Of a stretch of 12,294 bases of DNA, positions 1 through 6,700 are shown piece after piece (position 1 is the stretch's first letter; every line of letters starts with the position of its first letter). The notes under the pieces were generated by a model. That model ran no database searches, was not told where the DNA came from, and saw only the letters and a program-made list of their open reading frames with translations. The position numbers and the translations under genes were made by a program. Origin of the DNA: Candidatus Omnitrophota bacterium (GTDB taxonomy: Bacteria; Omnitrophota; Gorgyraeia; Zapsychrales; Zapsychraceae); the NCBI GenBank assembly GCA_020430005.1, contig JAGQKQ010000035.1, positions 1 through 12,294 on the forward strand, written 5' to 3'.

Positions 1-787
1 CCGCAACATTCAATACGTTGGTAAAAGCGGAGATAAAGCTTTCAACCCCAGATAAATTACGTAAATTCCCAATATTTGGTCCTGATGATACATAAGTCCA
101 ACTATTCAAGAAATCATGAGGCCCTGCATACATCTCCACAAGATAATCTGGAAACGACCCTTTTGAATAATTAATAGCAAAATCAAATCCAAAAAGAGTA
201 AAACCTAATTCGCCTTGTCCGTTTTGCGGCCCTCCTAAATTAAAACCAATAATGCTGTTATACCAAGTCTTCACTTTTTCCACCCTAATTCGAAATCCTC
301 CTAGTTTGAAACCATCACCAAAAAATCCCACACTGTCGCCGCCTGAATTATTCTTTAATGATTGTACGACCATTTTTTGACGTAATATTTTCGCCGTACC
401 TCTTAAAAACACAAGCCCTCCTGAAACCAAACCTCCCGTTAAAGCCGAAGTCCCCACATCACCTCCTATGGAGGCGGCTGATGCCGCGCTTGAAGCTGAT
501 CCGGAAATCACTGCTGCAATCGTGTCGCTCACCAAAAACGCGCCTGAAGATAACTCGCCCACAGTGCCTGTCACCCCCCTAACAAGACCTTCAGATAAAG
601 CGTTAATTCCAGGACTTAATCCCGCAAAAACAGCTCCACTAACGGCTCCACTTAGTGCGCCTTGCCAAAAATTACCCCCCATCGCCACTGATGATACGCC
701 TCCAATAATAGCCCCCGTTGCAATAGTTGCCGCATTCGCAGCAATAAAAGAGGCGACGGCTTGAAAAATATAAACCAAGAAATCAAG
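1..787 (-). other. Variable C-terminal region of the Rhs protein, incomplete
   Basis: Residues 2917-3178 follow the Rhs core motif. The first part is Ala/Gly-rich and hydrophobic (about 2918-3010), including FQAVASFIAANAATIATG and GALSGAVSGAVFAGL, and could hold one or more membrane helices; such segments are common just after Rhs core domains. The second part (about 3030-3178) has a mixed composition with GFFGDGFKLGGFRIRVEK, FDFAINYSKGSFPDYLVEM and AGPHDFLNSW around H3140. In polymorphic toxins this position holds the toxic domain. I do not recognise a catalytic family here, and the end lies outside the window. Confidence 0.6.
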
Positions 788-3700
788 AAAATGCCCACTT
801 GGGTCAACAAAATTAACCGGATTATTCCCGACATAGCTATAGCGATTAAATGTTTGAGGGCTTCCTGTTGGGTCTTGAACAATGGTATCGGGCGTAATAA
901 ACCGTCCCAACTCTGGATTATAATACCTAGCCTTCATAAAAATAAGCTCACTCTCATCATCTGTGAAATGCTGTGTGAAATGATGCCACACTAACTCTTC
1001 GGCGGTTCCGTTAACTTTGTCCCTCCGTGCAAAACTTCCAAACGGAGTGTATTCAATGATTTCTTTGACAACACCATCTTTATCAGTCAACACATTTGTA
1101 CTGCCTAAGTGGTTTGTATGAATATAGGTAAACTTCCCGTCTGTAATCGAAGCGATTTGTTCAGTATCTAAAAAGATATGCTTTGTTTCGCGCAGTCCTT
1201 GACGCTCATAAAGCGCGCCAACAAACTGAATGGAAAGGTCGCCACCAACAATTTTCTGCGTACGGCCCCCATCACCATCATAGACGTACGTTGCTACAAC
1301 TTCCGTAATAGCGCCATCATCTTTTTCTACTTTTATTAAACGGTTTTCAATGTCATACGTGTAATACGTAATGGTCGAACCGACTTGTTTAGTCGCCATA
1401 TTACCATTGCCGTCATAGGTAAACGTTGTGCGCGTTGATCCGTTATCCGTCGCTGTGACCGCGTGTGCACCGGCATCGATCTTGTCATACTCATACGATT
1501 TTCCGTCTTTGAGTGTAATGTTACCGATTTCATCATAGCCGTATACTTTTTGGCCGTAGGACCCGTTGGCCTCACGCAAACGATTCTGTTCGTCGTATTT
1601 AAACGTTTGGTCATCTGTTCCATTGAGCGAATCATCGGTAATGGTGAGAATATTCCCTAACGGATCGTAAGTATATTTTAGATCCTGAATCACAATGCCA
1701 TTTTCATCGTTAGTAAGGATACGCTGTAACCGAAACGTTCTTGAATATTCATACGTTGTGATGGTTCCATTTCCATATTCGATCCTTGTCTTTTGTCCGG
1801 CCGCGTTATATTCAATATCTTTGACAATCAGCGTTGGATCATCTGTAACGAGTGGATCAAATGGCGTGGCTGATTTTACATTGGAATAACCGCTTTCTAG
1901 CGCGCCCGCGTTTTTATACGCCGTCACAACGAAAAATAACGCTTCATCGTTTGTCAGTTGGTCAATCGTCGTTGATGTTGTCAGTCCGGCATCTTCCGTA
2001 TATGTATATGAACCGCTAGTTGTTCCCCAATGCACTTTATATCCTTCAGCATCACTAACAGCCGACCAGCTAAGGGCAACATTTGTGTTGCCCGGTGTTG
2101 CGCTGTTAAGCACCGGCGCGTCAATTGTTTGGACACTTTCTCCTAAAACTAAATGGCACACGTCACCTGTCATCAACCGGTCAGCCACGTTATTGTTTCG
2201 TGTTGCAAAACCATACTGATAACTCATTGTTCCTGTAACCGTACTGGTCACTTCCATTTCATCATATAAATTTAACCGCTCTTCATCGGTATAGACTTTT
2301 ACCTTTACGACAGCGCCTGTCCGCTCAATTTCAAAATAATAACGCACAAAACGGTTCAACGTTTTTGACAAGTTTGCCAGTGTTGTAACCTGACCTCCCT
2401 TGACTTCTGCCACTGATAATAACGAGTAACCCCCTATAAATTGCATGCCTGTATGGGTAGTTACAATCAACCCATCATTCCACAGGTCATACGCCGCACC
2501 CGGCGTATCCGACACTCCCCAGATCGCCATCGGACCACTCCAATTCTGTGACAGCCCCATACGGGAATCAAACTGATGGATAAAATTGCCTAAGCCGGCA
2601 TGCGCCTTATAAACATAGGTGTTCGTGTTGATACTTTCAATATTAGAAAACGCAATGCACTCATTGGTAATAGTAACTGTCGAACTTGGATCATTTTCAA
2701 TATAGCCCGTAAAGTCTTCATACGACGAGACACCACTCGCTTGCGGTCTTCCCGCCAACTCATTCGAATTATCACCTTCAACACCTCCGCTTGTTGCTGA
2801 GACGGCAAAGTAATAATCAACACCATTCGTTAGACCGGTTACGGTATATTGCGTCACATCACCGACAGGTAATGTCGTTGTATAACTTCCAGGCGATTGT
2901 CCGTACTTAACCGTATAACTTACCCCGGAAACGCCTGTGACCGGTGCCCAGCCCAGCTCAACCTGAGAATCACCAGCCACCACGCTATTTAACGTAACGG
3001 TTAATAATGGATCTGTTATAACTTCTAATACCGCTGATTTTACAGACTCATTACCTGCCGCGTCTATCGCACTGACTTCATATTGATATGTGGTTGATGC
3101 CAGAAGACCTGTGTTCGTGCATGTCGGTGTTGTGACTGTGATTAAAAAGCTGCCATTGCGATAAACTCTGTATCCAGTGACACCAACATTATCGGTTGAG
3201 ACGCTCCATGTTAAAGTAACCGTTGTTGCCGTTTTATCGGAAAACGAAAGATTTGTCGGTTGGCTGGGAGCGATAGTATCAGAAACCACCGTCTGTGTTT
3301 GGTAGGTATAGTCATCATAGCTCCAGTTGCCATTGATGCTCGCCCACAGACGGACATATACAGGATTCCCTGTTAAAGGAATGTTATTCACGATTTCGGA
3401 AGTTGTGGTCACACCCGCTGGATGTTTAAAAATATCTTTTCCACCAAATGTTGTTCCCACCCACAAAGCATATGCTTCAACATTCGTTCCTGTCGTCCAT
3501 GTAAAATTGACACTCTCTGTTGTTAATGTTGTTCCGTTGGCAGGGCTAGCCATCGTTGGCGGCTCACCGGCACCGCCTCCCGCCTGTGTTTGATAAACAT
3601 AATCATTATAACTCCAGCTTCCATTGATACTGGACCACAACCGCACATACAAAGGATGTCCGGTTAAAGGTAAAGAACTAAATGTTTCAGAAGTGGCTGT

Positions 3701-6700
3701 AATACCCGTCGGATGTTTAAAAACATCTGCAGCCCCGGCACTGTTCCCAATCCATAATATATATTCGTCGACATTGACCCCCGTTGTCCATGAAAAGGTG
3801 ATATTTGTCGTTGTGAAGGTTGTTCCATTGACCGGAGTAATCATCTCTGCTCCACCCGTTTGGGCATAAGCGGGTTCTACACCTAGAACATATTGTTCCG
3901 TCCAATTTAAAATAGTACGTATAAGTGCGGCTGGTGATAAATTTTTCTCCAACACACCGCCATTCCCATTGTGTGCCATTTGAATATGATTCAATGGCTT
4001 TGGCATGCCGCGATGAAAGGAGGTCTGAATAACTGGCGACAAAGTATACATTTTCTTGCGGATTAATCGAAATGTCCTGTGTGGCACTTCAGTCAATGGC
4101 GGTGAGATAGCCGCTGTTAATGCATATTCATGTTGGTGATCTTTAATAAAATTACGATGATATCCGCCATAAGCAACGCCCTGCCCGTTTTTATATCCTG
4201 ATATGCCGTTGATAATAGTATGTGTATGCTGTAAATTAGCCGCCGCTCCAACACTGGGGGAGCCTAATCCCGATTTCAAATAACGCCCTTCATAAGAACT
4301 TGTTACATCTGCCCAGCCTGATACCGGCGTGGAGGCGTCATAAAATAATGCGTAAGCGTAACTGTTGTGATCCTCAATCACATTCCCCGGACCCACCTTT
4401 TTAATAAATTGAAACTTAACATGGTTCAATTCCCATCCATTTAAGTCAGCTGTTTCTGTGACACCAATAGCATTATGCGTATGATTGCTGAGAGCGTGTG
4501 TGGGTAAAACAGAATCCAGTGAGCCGCAATCGGTAGTTGGTGTGGTTGTGGTATTAGATGTAACATTAAAAGCATGCCGATGGGAAGATCCTTCCCGACT
4601 ACCAACAGATGTATCAGTGACTTTAATATAATATCCGTCTTGATTAACAGCCTGCCATCCCGTCGGAATAGATGCCGAATCAAATAAGATAATCGCTCCT
4701 TTTGGAAACTCCGTTTCCACTGTCGTATTATTTTTTCTAAAAAGTCGCACATGATAGTTGCGCGGAAAAATTGCTGCGGAACTATCCGTTTGCTGCCCTG
4801 TCACAGCGTGCCCGTGATTAAATTGTGTACAATTTGATGTACTATCCCCACCATCCGCCGTATCAACGTTCGATGTTAAGAGCTGTCCACTTATCCCGTG
4901 AGTATGGGCGGAAGAACCAGCCAATACACCCGGAGTGGACGCGATTTTGATAAAGCGCTCGTAATCGGTAATCTCACTCCATCCCGGACCGGGATTATCG
5001 TATTCGTCCCACAAAATCACAAGATTAACGGGAATCGGATCCGGATCTGCTTCATCCCATGCCACCACCTCGGGTAAATTATCCGGCGTGTTACTGATCG
5101 CCTGTATTTGCCCTGCCACATCATATTGGTAATAAATATTTTCTTGATCAGGATATTCAATCTTCGTTACTCGATCAAGCGCGTCGTAATCACGCGCAAT
5201 ATGGGCTGAAAAATTATTAATTGTTTTGACCGATTCAATTTCATGACCCAAGTCATCGTACACAAAATCAACCGCATCTTCTTTATAGGTAACACTTCTA
5301 AGACGGCCTTGTTCGTTGTTTGCTGTCAATCCGTCATAGGAATACTCTGCCAGCACTTCATCGGTGGCTTGATCAATTTTCTTTTTCAAGCGGTTCAATT
5401 GATCATATTGGAATGCAATGGACTGTCCTTTTGCATCGGTTTGTTTAATCAAATTACTATTAAGGTCATAGTCATACATCCAGAATCCCATATCAGGATC
5501 ATTAATACTTTTTTTGCGCCCTAGCCGGTCATACGTGATTATGGTTTCATTACCTTTGTGATCGATCGTTTTTTCCAGATTTCCTTTAACGTCATATTGA
5601 TATTGCGTTCTCGCGTACATCTGAAAAGCCGCCGATGGATATCCATAGGCGGCTGCCCGTCCATCTGCTCCTGTGTATTCCCGTTTTTCAATTAGACGGC
5701 CATACGCATCAAAGTCACTTTCCTGTTTATGTCCATTTTCATTAATTGCCTTAGTTGTCCACTTATCATATTCCATACTGGCATAAAAATCAGGAAGAGC
5801 CGGATCATCTTTGGGTTGAATGGTCTTGACCACACGCCCCATCGCGTCATATTCAACCTCGACAAAAGGATGGTCCGCAGGGATACTTTCAAAAGGATTG
5901 CTGGTAAAACGCGGTAAATATTTCTTTATAGGTAAACCCCTATTATCATAGACTGTTTGTTCACCAACCAGATAAACGCCCGGTGTTCTGCTCTTGCTTT
6001 TCACCAAGCTCACACGTCCCAACCCGTCATAATATTCAACGGTATCAATCGTTTGGTTTTCCCCATGCTTGACACGTTGTTTGGTAGTCACGGATGAATA
6101 GGTCTGCGTCAGCTGATACTCTTTAGTGACGGTTGGATATAATAGAGAATCTAATGGCGAAATCGTCTTGATAATCCGGCCAAAAGCATCATAAACGCGC
6201 GTTCCCTTTTTTTCATTAGGATCCGTCGTACTTTTTAGCTGCCCCCATAACCCAAAATATCCATCACCACTATTTTGCGCCACGCCGTTAACCCCGTAAT
6301 ATTCATTCACAACACTAAATCCCAACGCATTTTCTGTTTCCAGTGGAAACATGTGGTAAAGGGGATCATATGTTATGTTGGTCGGATACATCTTAGGATC
6401 ACGTGTTTCCGTTAAGTTACCAAATCCGTCATAATCATATTCGACACGCGGATTATCCGCCGCGACACCTGTCCCCGCGTCCTCTACCTTTGCTTCTAAA
6501 AGGCCGTCAGCACCATATTCAAAAATTGTTTGTCGTATGACGGCGCCGGTTTTATCTCTGACTGTCACGATCTGTGGCAGGCCAAGAATCCATTTTGAAC
6601 TATTATTAATATATGTTGTTTCAATGATGCGTTCATGATCATCAAATCCGACCTTACTTCCGTCGGCGCAATTAACTTCCCCTAATTGATGGGCTTTTGT

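Noticed and set aside
4040..5095. A prophage tail-fibre gene fragment inserted in the Rhs gene.
   Set aside because: The frame is uninterrupted on both sides, there are three regular modules and no other phage gene; it looks like a stable part of the protein.
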